Assembly: GCF_900105075.1 (NCBI RefSeq) | Contig: NZ_FNSK01000006.1 | Coordinates: forward strand, 62,001 to 126,000 | Length of the DNA stretch: 64,000 bases | Direction: 5' to 3' | From: Rhodobacter sp. 24-YEA-8 | Lineage (GTDB): Bacteria > Pseudomonadota > Alphaproteobacteria > Rhodobacterales > Rhodobacteraceae | Shown: piece after piece, positions 51,844 to 60,498 of the stretch | Numbering within the stretch: position 1 is the stretch's first letter | Layout: each line of letters begins with the position of its first letter | Notes under the pieces: generated by a model | Database searches by the model: none | The model's input: only the letters and a program-made list of their open reading frames with translations | Told to the model about the DNA's origin: nothing | Position numbers and translations under genes: made by a program

Positions 51844-52047
51844 TCAGGCGATCCATTCAATGGCGGCCTGGATCCACGCGGCTCTGCCCGGGGTGTGACC
51901 AGGGATCCGGCCAAAATCGTCCGGCCGGAAGGGGCTCGGGCTGCGCATATCATCCATCAGCAGCGAGCCCGCACAGAACAACCGCGCAAGGTCGGGATGC
52001 TGGGTGAAAGCCGCAATACAGGATTGCAGGAAGTCCTCCTGACGCAT
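51844..52047 (-). CDS. Unrecognised small ORF (67 residues, possible gene fragment)
   Basis: The minus-strand frame reads MRQEDFLQSCIAAFTQHPDL and ends PGRAAWIQAAIEWIA. It has plausible amino-acid composition but no family I recognise. The frame is open about 30 codons further upstream without an ATG, through a hairpin at 52094-52127 that probably ends the VanZ-like transcript. It could be a real small gene, the 3' remnant of a lost gene, or a chance frame. Otherwise 51819-52133 holds nothing I can identify. Confidence 0.3.
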   Translation of the reverse strand: MRQEDFLQSCIAAFTQHPDLARLFCAGSLLMDDMRSPSPFRPDDFGRIPGHTPGRAAWIQAAIEWIA

Positions 52048-52093
52048 CAGAAACAGGTGAAAGCCTGGCGTCTGAAGATCTGACTGCGCGGCA

Positions 52094-52127
52094 GGGCTTC
52101 CGGGATTTCCGTGATACCGGAAAGCCC
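52094..52127 (-). terminator. Hairpin after the VanZ-like gene
   Basis: Inverted repeat GGGCTTCCGG (52094-52103) against CCGGAAAGCCC (52117-52127), one bulged base, 13-nt loop, immediately downstream of the VanZ-like stop (52134) on the minus strand. No strong T tract. Confidence 0.5.
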
Positions 52128-52133
52128 CCTGGA

Positions 52134-52562
52134 TCAGCGGTTATCGGCGGTCTGGTTTACGACGGTGTCGCTGGTGCCGCGCTGGAGGCGCTGAATAGCC
52201 TGGTGGAGAATCAGCCCCGTGAGGCTGCCTGCCGCCACACCGAGACTGTCGGCCACGAAATCGGCAAGCTCGCGCGAGCGCCCGACCAGCGGCTGGATCA
52301 GCTCGATCAGCCCGCCATAGGCCACGAGGACCAGCGCGACCGGCAGGACCCAGCCCGGCCGCAACAGCGTGACGACCAGGGCAACCAGGGCAAATGCCCC
52401 AAAATGCTGCATTTTGTCTGAGCCAGGCATCTGGGGCAGTGTGCCGCCAGGCATCAGGGTGCCGATACCGATGGCAATAAGCAGCAAAGCCGCGATGATC
52501 AGGGTCAGGAGGGATCTGGAAGACATCCGCCGTTTATCCGGGGCCGGGGGTGAGAAGTCCAT
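52134..52562 (-). CDS. VanZ-family membrane protein
   Basis: 142 residues (130 if starting at the Met at 52526) with four hydrophobic segments. The VanZ hallmark is PGSDKMQHFGAFALVALVVTLL and a later GLIELIQPLVGRSRELADFVADSLGVAAG, a conserved helix pair with acidic residues. Function of most bacterial VanZ-like proteins is unclear; the name comes from teicoplanin-resistance operons, and no such operon is present here. Neither start has a convincing ribosome-binding site. Confidence 0.75.
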   Translation of the reverse strand: MDFSPPAPDKRRMSSRSLLTLIIAALLLIAIGIGTLMPGGTLPQMPGSDKMQHFGAFALVALVVTLLRPGWVLPVALVLVAYGGLIELIQPLVGRSRELADFVADSLGVAAGSLTGLILHQAIQRLQRGTSDTVVNQTADNR

Positions 52563-52803
52563 CGCAAGAGATATGGTTCACGGCGGATTTACCAGTCAGG
52601 GGCGAAGTTCCGCTGGCGAGGGTGGAAAAGTCACGAAACAGTACCATAAGTTCGGGCAGATCAGCGCCATGGGCCTTTATCAGAGCCTTGTCGCGGCATA
52701 AACGCCGGAAAATTCTGCGGCTGACGTGTCAGTCCATGGGTCCTGCTGCGGATCCGTACCATAACAACAGCCGAACAGGCAGCTACAGGCCGGAGACTTC
52801 CCG

Positions 52804-54033
52804 ATGCGAACCCAATTGCGATCCACCGGAACCCGGCCACAGCGTTTTTCTCCCGCGCTCCATATTCTGGCGGCCATGCTGGTTCTCCTGCCCGCCGGCC
52901 TGTTGACGCCGCTGCCGCTTTTGCGCCCCGCGATGGCGCAGGAGGCCCCGTCTTCGCCCCCGAAGGCCGGCTATGTTGTGCTGGAACGGGCCTCGGTGCC
53001 GGTGCAGCAGCTGCTGACCGGACGAGCTGTGGCGCGCAGCGCGACACAGCTCCGGCCAAGGGTCGGGGGCGAGATCACCGCGATCCTTTATACGCCTGGG
53101 GCGCAGGTCGAGGCCGGTACACCACTTTTCACCATTGACCCGCTGACCTATCGCGCCGCGCTGGCCTCGGCAGAGGCGAGCCTCGCGCGGGCCTCGGCGG
53201 ATCTGAAGGCGGCCGAAACCAGCTATGGCCGGGTCTCGGCCCTGCGCGGCTCATCGGCCAGCCAGGCGGCGCTGGATATTGCCGAAACCGACCTGCTGAA
53301 GGCTCAGGCCGGGCTGGCTGAAGCGGAATCCGGCGTGGATCTGGCCCGCGCCCAGCTGGACTGGACGACGATCCGGGCGCCGATCACCGGGATTGTCGGG
53401 GTGGCCCAGGTCTCGGTCGGGGATCTGGTAACCCAGGGCCAGGCCCAGGCGCTGGCCGAAATCGTCCAGGTCGATCCCGTGCTGGTCGATCTGTCGGAAC
53501 CCTATCAGACGCGGCTTGCCATCGAGGCCCGGGCCGAAAGAGGCGAGATCGAGCTGATCACACCAGAGCTGGTTCTGGTGCTGGATGGTGGCCGGCGCAT
53601 CGCAGGTCAGGCGGCGCTGGTTTCTTCGGCGGCGACAGTGTCCTCGTCCACCGGCACCCGCACGCTCAGGTTCGAGGTTCTCAATCCGGGCGGCATGATT
53701 GCGCCGGGCATGTTCGTCCAGGCCGAGCTGACGCTGGCGCGGCAGCAGGCGATCCTTGTGCCGCAGCGTGCCACACAGCGCGAACGCGACGGGCGGCTAT
53801 CGGCCTGGATCGCCGTGGATGGAAAAGTCACCAAACGCTACCTGACCGAAACCGGCACCTGGGAGGCGGCCTGGATCGTGCAGGCCGGGCTGGAGCCGGG
53901 CGACTGGCTGCTGCTTGACGGGATCAACACCATGCGCGAGGGGCGCGAGATCACCCCCGTCCCGGTGACCATAGATGCGCAAGGAGTGGTGCGCGACCTT
54001 GCCCCCGCCACGGCAGGCGGCGCGGGGAACTGA
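52804..54033 (+). CDS. RND efflux periplasmic adaptor (HlyD/AcrA family)
   Basis: 409-residue membrane-fusion protein. N-terminal membrane anchor or signal (HILAAMLVLLPAGLLTPLPL), a barrel-sandwich lipoyl half (LRPRVGGEITAILYTPGAQVEAG), an alpha-hairpin (about residues 115-180, Ala/Glu-rich), the second lipoyl half (TTIRAPITGIVGVAQVSVGDLV) and beta-barrel (VLVPQRATQRERDG). It links the RND pump to an outer-membrane channel, not encoded here. No regulator gene is adjacent, and the 240 bp upstream show nothing identifiable. Confidence 0.92.
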   Translation: MRTQLRSTGTRPQRFSPALHILAAMLVLLPAGLLTPLPLLRPAMAQEAPSSPPKAGYVVLERASVPVQQLLTGRAVARSATQLRPRVGGEITAILYTPGAQVEAGTPLFTIDPLTYRAALASAEASLARASADLKAAETSYGRVSALRGSSASQAALDIAETDLLKAQAGLAEAESGVDLARAQLDWTTIRAPITGIVGVAQVSVGDLVTQGQAQALAEIVQVDPVLVDLSEPYQTRLAIEARAERGEIELITPELVLVLDGGRRIAGQAALVSSAATVSSSTGTRTLRFEVLNPGGMIAPGMFVQAELTLARQQAILVPQRATQRERDGRLSAWIAVDGKVTKRYLTETGTWEAAWIVQAGLEPGDWLLLDGINTMREGREITPVPVTIDAQGVVRDLAPATAGGAGN

Positions 54034-54037
54034 TCTG

Positions 54038-57000
54038 ATGGCACAGTTTTTTATCACCCGCCCGGTCTTCGCCTGGGTTCTGGCGATCATCACCATGCTG
54101 TTCGGCAGCTGGTCGCTCTGGAACCTGCCCATCGAGCAATATCCCGATATCGCGCCGATCCGTATCAGTGTGACCGCGACCTATCCCGGTGCCTCGGCCG
54201 AGGCGACTGAGAATTCGGTCACCTCGGTTATCGAAGATGCGATGACCGGGCTCGACGGGCTTTTGTTCATGACGTCAAGCTCTTCGGCCAGTGGCCGCAG
54301 CCGGGTCGAGCTGGTCTTCAATGACACGGTGACGGCCGATCAGGCGCAAAACCAGGTTCAGAACAAGGTCGCGCTGGCGGAATCCGGTCTGCCTCTGGTG
54401 GTGCGCGAACGCGGCACCCAGGTTCAGCGCGCCGGGGAAAGCTCACTGATGGTGGGCGCATTGGTTTCGCGCGACAACCGCTATTCGACGCTGCAGCTGG
54501 GCGATCTGACGACGCAGATGGTCGAGGATGCGGTGCTCCGGGTCGACGGGGTCGGCTCGATCGACAGTTTCTCATCGGGCTTTGCGATGCGGGTCTGGCT
54601 GAACCCGATGAAGATGGCCGAATTCCAGATCACGCCCGGCGATGTCACCGCTGCAATTGCCGATCAGAATTCCACCGTCTCGGTGGGCGCGCTTGGCGCA
54701 GACCCGGCGGTGCCGGGACAGCAGCTGACCGTCGCGCTCTCGTCACAGACGCAGCTTACCGGGGTTGACCAGTTCGCACAGATCCGGCTCAGGGTCGAGG
54801 AAGGTGGCGGCGAAGTTCTGCTGGGCGATGTTGCCACCATCGAGATCGGCCAGACAAGCTATGGGCGCTCGGCCCTTTTCAACGGGGCGAATGCGGCCGG
54901 GTTCTCGGTGACGCTGGCGACGGGCGCGAATGCCGTCGAAACCGCGAAACGGGTACGTGAGACGCTTGCGGGCCTGCAAAGCGCGCTGCCCGAAGGGGTC
55001 GAGGTTGCCTATCCCTTCGACACCTCGCCCTTTATCGAGGATTCGATCCAGACCGTCTGGAAAACGCTGGCCGAAGCAGTGGCGCTTGTGTTCATCGTTA
55101 TCCTGATCTTCCTGCAAAGCTGGCGCGCGACCATCATCCCGGTAATTGCCATTCCGGTGGTGCTTCTGGGCACCTTCGGCGTGCTTTCGGGGCTTGGCTA
55201 TTCGATCAACACGCTGACCATGTTTGCCATGGTGCTGGCGATCGGCCTTCTGGTCGACGACGCCATTGTGGTGGTCGAGAATGTGGAAAGCCAGCTGGAG
55301 CATGAGCCGGGACTGGATGCGGTAAGCGCCACACGCCGGTCGATGGGGCAGATTTCCTCGGCGCTGGTCGGGATCGTGCTGGTCCTGTCTTCGGTCTTTC
55401 TGCCGATGGCTTTCATGTCGGGCTCGACCGGGGTGATCTACCGGCAGTTTTCGATCACGATCATTTCGGCGATGGTGCTGTCGCTGGCCGTAGCGTTGAT
55501 CCTGTCGCCCGCGATGTGTGCGGCGCTTCTGAAACCGCGCGCACATGATGGCGGCAACTGGTTTGCCCGCCAGTTCAACCGCGGCATGGCCAAAGTGACG
55601 CGCGGCTATGGGCATACGGCCGGGCTGGCAATGCGCTGGCCTTTCCTTGTCCTGCTTTTGCTCTGCGCGATCAGCTGGGGCTCGTTCCAGTTGTTTCGTC
55701 AGCTGCCGTCGTCGTTCGTCCCGCAAGAGGATCAGGGCGTGATGATGGTGCAGCTGCGCCTTGTCGAAGGATCAACCACCTCGCAGACCCGTGCCGTGAC
55801 CGAAGAAGTCGTTGACTGGCTGATGGAGGAAGAAGGCGCGACCGTCGACACTGTGATGACCGCGCTTGGCTTTACCTGGGGCGGGGGCGGGCCGAATACC
55901 GCCATGCTTTACATCAGGCTGAAACCTTTTGCCGAACGCCCCGGCCTGTCTGCTTCCCGGCTGGAACGGGTCGCGAATGCCCATTTCAACGGCCATCGCG
56001 CCGGCAATATCACCTTTTCCCAGCCACCGGCGATCCAGGGGGTCGGCAGTTCCGCCGGCATTTCCTTCTATCTGATCGACCAGGCAGGTCAGGGTCAGGC
56101 TGCAATGGAAGAGGCCGCAATGCTTCTCGCGACACGCGCCCAGGAGGCCGGTATCGCCTCGGGCTTTCGCGGCCATGAGCCAAGCCGGCGCCCCGCTTTG
56201 CGCCTTGATGTCGATCAGAGCCGCGCCCGGGCAATGGGGCTCACGGTCTCCGAGGTGAATGCCATGCTTTCGGTGATCTTCTCGGGCCGCGAGGTGAACG
56301 ATTTCGAACTCGGGGCCGAATTGCGGCCGGTGATCGTCCAGGGCGCCGCCGAATGGCGGATGCAGCCCGAAGATGTGGCCGTGTGGCATGCGAGGAATCG
56401 CGCCGGCGAGATGGTGCCCTTTGCCAGTTTCATGACCCAGACCTGGTCTGAGAATTCCCCCACGCTGAACCGCTATGGCGGCACACGGGCGATCTCGATC
56501 TCGGCAAACCCGGGAGAGGGGATTTCGACAGGCGCGGCGATGGAGGGGCTCGAGGCATTGCTGGAAGATATGCCCGGCTACAGCATCGCCTGGACCGGCC
56601 TTTCCTATCAGGAGCGGCTTTCAGGGAACCAGGCGCCGATCCTCTTCGCCATGTCGGCGCTCGTGGTATTCCTTGCGCTGGCGGCCCTTTATGAAAGCTG
56701 GTCGGTCCCGTTCTCGGTGATGCTGGCAGTGCCGGTGGGCATCCTTGGCGCACTTGTTGCGGCCTGGGGATTCGGGCAGTCGAACGATGTCTATTTCAAA
56801 GTCGGTCTCTTAACGACCATCGGCCTTGCCGCGCGCAACGCGATCCTGATCGTCGAATTCGCCGAGGCAGGACGAAAACAGGGGATGGAGCTGCTGGCCG
56901 CCACCCGCTCTGCCGCCGAAGCGCGGCTGCGGCCGATCCTGATGACCTCTTTCGCCTTTGCCCTTGGGGTGCTGCCGCTGGCGCTCGCCACCGGCGCGGG

Positions 57001-57124
57001 TGCGGCTGCGCAGCATGCGATCGGGATCGGGGTATTGGGCGGTATGGTTGCCTCGACGGTGATCGCCCTCTTCATGGTCCCCGCGCTTTACGTGCTGGTG
57101 CTGCGGCTGAGTGGTCGCAGGTAA
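54038..57124 (+). CDS. RND multidrug efflux permease (AcrB/MexB type)
   Basis: 1028-residue inner-membrane pump of the HAE1 family, the same length class as AcrB. The proton-relay aspartates are at D407-D408 (GLLVDDAIVVVENVE), identical in number to AcrB. ARNAILIVEFAEAGRKQGMEL is the fourth-from-last helix motif, and the N-terminus FFITRPVFAWVLAIITMLFG is typical. The ATG at 54038 was chosen; the frame is open to 53975 inside the adaptor gene. Substrates cannot be predicted. Confidence 0.94.
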   Translation: MAQFFITRPVFAWVLAIITMLFGSWSLWNLPIEQYPDIAPIRISVTATYPGASAEATENSVTSVIEDAMTGLDGLLFMTSSSSASGRSRVELVFNDTVTADQAQNQVQNKVALAESGLPLVVRERGTQVQRAGESSLMVGALVSRDNRYSTLQLGDLTTQMVEDAVLRVDGVGSIDSFSSGFAMRVWLNPMKMAEFQITPGDVTAAIADQNSTVSVGALGADPAVPGQQLTVALSSQTQLTGVDQFAQIRLRVEEGGGEVLLGDVATIEIGQTSYGRSALFNGANAAGFSVTLATGANAVETAKRVRETLAGLQSALPEGVEVAYPFDTSPFIEDSIQTVWKTLAEAVALVFIVILIFLQSWRATIIPVIAIPVVLLGTFGVLSGLGYSINTLTMFAMVLAIGLLVDDAIVVVENVESQLEHEPGLDAVSATRRSMGQISSALVGIVLVLSSVFLPMAFMSGSTGVIYRQFSITIISAMVLSLAVALILSPAMCAALLKPRAHDGGNWFARQFNRGMAKVTRGYGHTAGLAMRWPFLVLLLLCAISWGSFQLFRQLPSSFVPQEDQGVMMVQLRLVEGSTTSQTRAVTEEVVDWLMEEEGATVDTVMTALGFTWGGGGPNTAMLYIRLKPFAERPGLSASRLERVANAHFNGHRAGNITFSQPPAIQGVGSSAGISFYLIDQAGQGQAAMEEAAMLLATRAQEAGIASGFRGHEPSRRPALRLDVDQSRARAMGLTVSEVNAMLSVIFSGREVNDFELGAELRPVIVQGAAEWRMQPEDVAVWHARNRAGEMVPFASFMTQTWSENSPTLNRYGGTRAISISANPGEGISTGAAMEGLEALLEDMPGYSIAWTGLSYQERLSGNQAPILFAMSALVVFLALAALYESWSVPFSVMLAVPVGILGALVAAWGFGQSNDVYFKVGLLTTIGLAARNAILIVEFAEAGRKQGMELLAATRSAAEARLRPILMTSFAFALGVLPLALATGAGAAAQHAIGIGVLGGMVASTVIALFMVPALYVLVLRLSGRR

Positions 57125-57567
57125 TGGCCCCTGGATGTGCCGGGGCCTTACCCGGGTTTTCCACACAAGGGGGACAGGATTTTCCGCCATCAGCCCCATG
57201 GTACAGTCTGGCGTGATTGCACAGTGGAGGGGTTCTGGCTCATCCTGACCCCGGATGAAATTGAAAATGCTGAAGGAACCCGTCAAGATGAAAGCGCCTG
57301 CCGAGCGGGTTCTGACGGACATCAGGCGCGCCACGCACAGTCATCACAATGCTTCGCGGGCTCAGGAGGCATGGCACGGCGCAGGAAGGATGCCTCACTC
57401 TGGAGCCATGGAGGCAGCTTCCTGACCTCATTGACGATGTCCGGGCCTTCCGCCTGTGATTTAGGATCTCATCTCGTCTTAAGGACGGTGAGGGCGGCAA
57501 CCTGGCCGATCCTGTACATGCTATGGCAGAAACCCACCCCGAAAACGGGGGGGCAGGACGATAGGGC
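57125..57567. other. Intergenic region between the RND operon and pdxA2
   Basis: 443 bp between convergent genes, with no convincing gene on either strand. A GGCCCC/GGGGCC hairpin (57126-57147) directly follows the pump stop. Near the other end, minus-strand CCCCCCCG-TTTT-CGGGG-T-GGG followed by TTT (about 57533-57553) resembles a terminator for the pdxA-like gene. The middle shows no repeats. Confidence 0.55.
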
Positions 57568-58581
57568 TCATATCATCGTGAGGGCGTAGTCCACCGCCTC
57601 AATCAGGCTCGATGCCTCGGCGATGCCTTTGCCGGCAATGTCAAAGGCGGTGCCGTGATCGACCGAGGTGCGGATCACCGGCAGGCCGAGCGTTACATTC
57701 ACCCCGTTCAGCGCCGTCCAGCGCCCGGTGGCCGGGTCAACCGAGAAGCCGAGCAGCTTCACCGGGATATGGCCCTGGTCGTGATACATCGCCACGACTG
57801 CATCAAAATCCCCGCCGCGCAGCCGCACAAAGACCGTATCGCCGGGAACAGGCCCGAAGACCTTCTCGCCTTTCGCCTGGTACTCCGCGACCAGCGGCGC
57901 CGTCACATCGATATCATGACGCCCGAAGATCCCCCCCTCGCCCGCATGCGGGTTCAGTGCGGCAATGGCCACGCGCGGCGCCGGCATCCCCATCCGCCTC
58001 AGCGTCGCCAGCGTCAGATCGGTGACATGGGAGATGCGGGCCGCCGTGGCGCGTCCCGGCACCTCCTCCAGCGCGCAATGGGTCGAGACATGGCTGACCC
58101 GCATGCCGCCATGCGCCAGCATCATCACGCTGCCCTTCACCCCGGTCAGATCGGCGAGCATCTCGGTATGGCCGGCATAGTGGCGCCCGGCGAGATTCAG
58201 CGCCTCTTTGTTCAGGGGTGCCGTGACGATGCCGTCAATCCGCCCCGCCATGGCAAGGCGCACCGCGATGGCTATGGCCTGATAGGCCTGCTCCCCTGCC
58301 GCCGCCGTGACCTCACCCCAGCGGATCTCAGCGTCAGGCGCCGGGGTCGGCAGGATCGCGGCCCCTTGCAGCCCGGCAAGCTGCGCCTCGCTGATCACAG
58401 GTGGCGGCTGCAATCCGGTGACCTCCGCCGCCAGCGCGAGCGCGCCGGGATCGCCGATCACCACCAGCGCGAATGCGTCCTGAGCCAGCCTGTCCTGCAG
58501 ATGCGCCAGTGTGCGCAGCGTGATTTCCGGGCCAATTCCGGCGGGATCGCCAAGCGTGATGGCAAGAAGCGGGCGCGACAT
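57568..58581 (-). CDS. PdxA2-like 4-phospho-sugar-acid dehydrogenase
   Basis: 337-residue member of the PdxA family (4-hydroxythreonine-4-phosphate dehydrogenase). It has LGDPAGIGPEITLR near the N-terminus, metal-ligand His residues in RHYAGHTEMLADLTG, NPHAGEGGIFGRHD and MYHDQGHIPVKLLGF, and the NAD loop VDHGTAFDIAGKG. Its neighbours, a DUF1537 kinase and a DeoR regulator, point to the PdxA2 role: oxidative decarboxylation of a 4-phosphotetronate to dihydroxyacetone phosphate rather than vitamin B6 synthesis. The start at 58581 (MSRPLLAI) has GAGG upstream; the open frame begins at 58620. Confidence 0.88.
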   Translation of the reverse strand: MSRPLLAITLGDPAGIGPEITLRTLAHLQDRLAQDAFALVVIGDPGALALAAEVTGLQPPPVISEAQLAGLQGAAILPTPAPDAEIRWGEVTAAAGEQAYQAIAIAVRLAMAGRIDGIVTAPLNKEALNLAGRHYAGHTEMLADLTGVKGSVMMLAHGGMRVSHVSTHCALEEVPGRATAARISHVTDLTLATLRRMGMPAPRVAIAALNPHAGEGGIFGRHDIDVTAPLVAEYQAKGEKVFGPVPGDTVFVRLRGGDFDAVVAMYHDQGHIPVKLLGFSVDPATGRWTALNGVNVTLGLPVIRTSVDHGTAFDIAGKGIAEASSLIEAVDYALTMI

Positions 58582-58729
58582 TGGAACCTCGGGCTGTATC
58601 AGACTGAAATCTTTTGACACTATATGAAGGATATTGGAAGTATATTCCGGCGTAATATGGAATGTATTGAAATATTCGCCGCGACATTACAGAATATCCT
58701 GCACCCCAACCGCACCGGAAAGACGCCCC
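58582..58729. promoter_or_regulatory. Divergent promoter region pdxA2/deoR with GGAA...TTCC palindrome
   Basis: 148-bp AT-rich region. GGAA-GTATA-TTCC at 58636-58648 is a small palindrome, with related GGAA/ATATT motifs at 58659-58669 and around 58691. A TTGACA hexamer lies at 58614-58619. These are candidate DeoR-type binding sites. Confidence 0.45.
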
Positions 58730-59506
58730 ATGCTGCCAGCTCTGCGCCAGGCCCGGATCATTGAATTCCTGCGCCGTGACGGGGCTGCGGGGCTGAAAGA
58801 AATGTCAGCCGCGCTCGGGGTCTCTGTCTCGACGCTGCGCCGCGATGTCGACATGCTTTTTGAAGCCGGGCATCTGGAACGCACACGCGGTGGCGCGCTG
58901 CTGACCGGCAGCCTGCGCGCCGGGCCCGAGCTCGGTCGCGCCATCGCTTCCGAGCTGGAAAGCGGGGCAAAGGCAGCAATCGGGCGCGAGGCCGCGCAGC
59001 TGATCCGCCCCGGCATGACCGCAATCTTTGACAGCGGCTCCACCACAGCGGCGGCGGCGCGGGCGGCGCGCGACAGCGGCACGGCCTTTACCGCCGTCAC
59101 CAATGATCTCGCAATCGCCGCGACGCTGGCGGAGGCGCCGCAGATCCGACTGATCGTCGCCGGGGGAGAGCTTCGCCCCGGTTCCGGCACGCTGATGGGG
59201 GCGGATACGCTCGATCTGATGCGGCGACTGCGCGCCGATCTGGCTTTCGTCGGCGCCCATGCGGTCAGCGAGACCGAGATGTCGGATACTTCGGTCGAGC
59301 TGGCTCAGCTCAAACGCGTGATCCTTGCCGCCGCCGACCGGCCGGTGCTGCTGGCGGACAGCTCGAAGATCTTCTCACGCGCCTTTTGCAGCTTTGGTCT
59401 GCTGCGACAGCTGGACCGGCTGGTGACGGATGACCGGCTGGGGCTTGATCAGCTGGCGGTGCTGCAACATGCTGTTCCCCAGGTCGATCTGGCGGCACTG
59501 CCGTGA
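58730..59506 (+). CDS. DeoR-family transcriptional regulator
   Basis: 258-residue sugar-operon repressor. N-terminal DeoR helix-turn-helix (RIIEFLRRDGAAGLKEMSAA, then LGVSVSTLRRDVDML, about residues 8-42) and a C-terminal sugar-phosphate-sensing domain (MTAIFDSGSTTAAAARAA, LAFVGAHAVSETEMSDTS, VLLADSSKIF). The ATG at 58730 has GGAAAG upstream. Its stop overlaps the otnK-like GTG start by 4 bp, so the two are one transcript; it is divergent from the pdxA2-like gene. The effector is probably a phosphorylated sugar acid. Confidence 0.9.
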   Translation: MLPALRQARIIEFLRRDGAAGLKEMSAALGVSVSTLRRDVDMLFEAGHLERTRGGALLTGSLRAGPELGRAIASELESGAKAAIGREAAQLIRPGMTAIFDSGSTTAAAARAARDSGTAFTAVTNDLAIAATLAEAPQIRLIVAGGELRPGSGTLMGADTLDLMRRLRADLAFVGAHAVSETEMSDTSVELAQLKRVILAAADRPVLLADSSKIFSRAFCSFGLLRQLDRLVTDDRLGLDQLAVLQHAVPQVDLAALP

Positions 59507-60498
59507 GGCTGCGGCTGATCGCAGATGATCTGACCGGCGCGCTGGATGCAGCGGCGCCCTTTGCAAGCGATTCCGCGCCGGTGCGGTTGACGCTGTCAGC
59601 CGGCGGCGATGCGCCCGCGCTGAGCCACAGCACCGAAAGCCGCGATCTGGCAGAGCCGCTCGCCTACGGGCTGGTGCGTGATGCTACACGTCGGATGGCG
59701 GACCCGTCGGCGCTCTGGTTCAAGAAGGTCGACAGCGTGCTGCGCGGCCACCCGCTGGCCGAGACGCTGGCGATGATGGCAGCCGGCGGTTTCACGCGTT
59801 GCATCTTTGCGCCGGCCTTCCCCGAAATGGGCCGGATCACCAGGGAAGGGCGCCAGCTGGTGCAGGACGGCGGGACCTGGCGCGAGACCGCACAGGGCGA
59901 TCTGCGTGAGGCTTTCGCCCGGCTGGCGCCGGAGCGGGAAATCCATGTGCCGGATGCGAAAAACGCGGCGGAATTGCGCGCAGCCATCCGCCCCTGGACC
60001 GGGATGCAAGGCACGCTCTGGGCGGGAAGCCGGGGGCTGGCCGAGGCGCTGGCCACCCCCTCATCGCCGCTGCCGCGCCCGGAGGTAGGGCTTTTCATCC
60101 TTGGGACAGCGCATCCCGCCACCCGCGCGCAGGCGGCAGCACTTGCCCCCCTGACCCGTCCGGCTTCAGGGGCCGGGCTCGATGCCGACAGCGCGAAACC
60201 TGTCCTGCTGGACCCGGTGCCGCTCAGCGCCAATGCGCGCGAGACCCATGCGCGGCTGCGCGACAGCCTCGCGCGTCTGGACCCCTGCGGCGCGGGCGCG
60301 GTTTTCGTGACCGGCGGCGATTGTCTGAGCCTTGTTCTGGCTCAGACCGGCACCGAAGCCCTCGACTGTATCGGCGAGGCCGGTCCGGGCATCCCTGTTT
60401 CGCGCTTCATCGGCGGCCGGTTCGACGGGCGTTTGCTGGTCTCGAAATCCGGCGGATTCGGCGGCGCCGATCTGCTGACAGGCTTCCTCAGGCGCTGA
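59503..60498 (+). CDS. DUF1537 four-carbon acid sugar kinase (OtnK/DtnK-like), short form
   Basis: 331 residues from a GTG start that overlaps the DeoR stop. The N-terminal domain has LIADDLTGALDAAAPFA and KKVDSVLRGHPLAET. The C-terminal nucleotide domain has VFVTGGDCLSLVL and VSKSGGFGGADLLTGF. OtnK/DtnK proteins are usually ~400-430 residues, so this copy is about 20% shorter, with reduced linker regions but both motif sets intact. Expected reaction: ATP-dependent 4-phosphorylation of a tetronate or 2-oxo-tetronate. Its end overlaps the convergent isomerase-like gene by 11 bp. Confidence 0.85.
   Translation: MRLRLIADDLTGALDAAAPFASDSAPVRLTLSAGGDAPALSHSTESRDLAEPLAYGLVRDATRRMADPSALWFKKVDSVLRGHPLAETLAMMAAGGFTRCIFAPAFPEMGRITREGRQLVQDGGTWRETAQGDLREAFARLAPEREIHVPDAKNAAELRAAIRPWTGMQGTLWAGSRGLAEALATPSSPLPRPEVGLFILGTAHPATRAQAAALAPLTRPASGAGLDADSAKPVLLDPVPLSANARETHARLRDSLARLDPCGAGAVFVTGGDCLSLVLAQTGTEALDCIGEAGPGIPVSRFIGGRFDGRLLVSKSGGFGGADLLTGFLRR

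Noticed and set aside
52134..52562. Glycopeptide resistance locus suggested by the VanZ-like protein
   Set aside because: VanZ-fold proteins are widespread. There is no vanA/H/X or two-component system nearby.
57568..58581. Housekeeping vitamin B6 gene pdxA
   Set aside because: The neighbours are a DeoR regulator, a DUF1537 kinase and a threonate-type dehydrogenase rather than ksgA or surA, which fits a PdxA2 catabolic role better.
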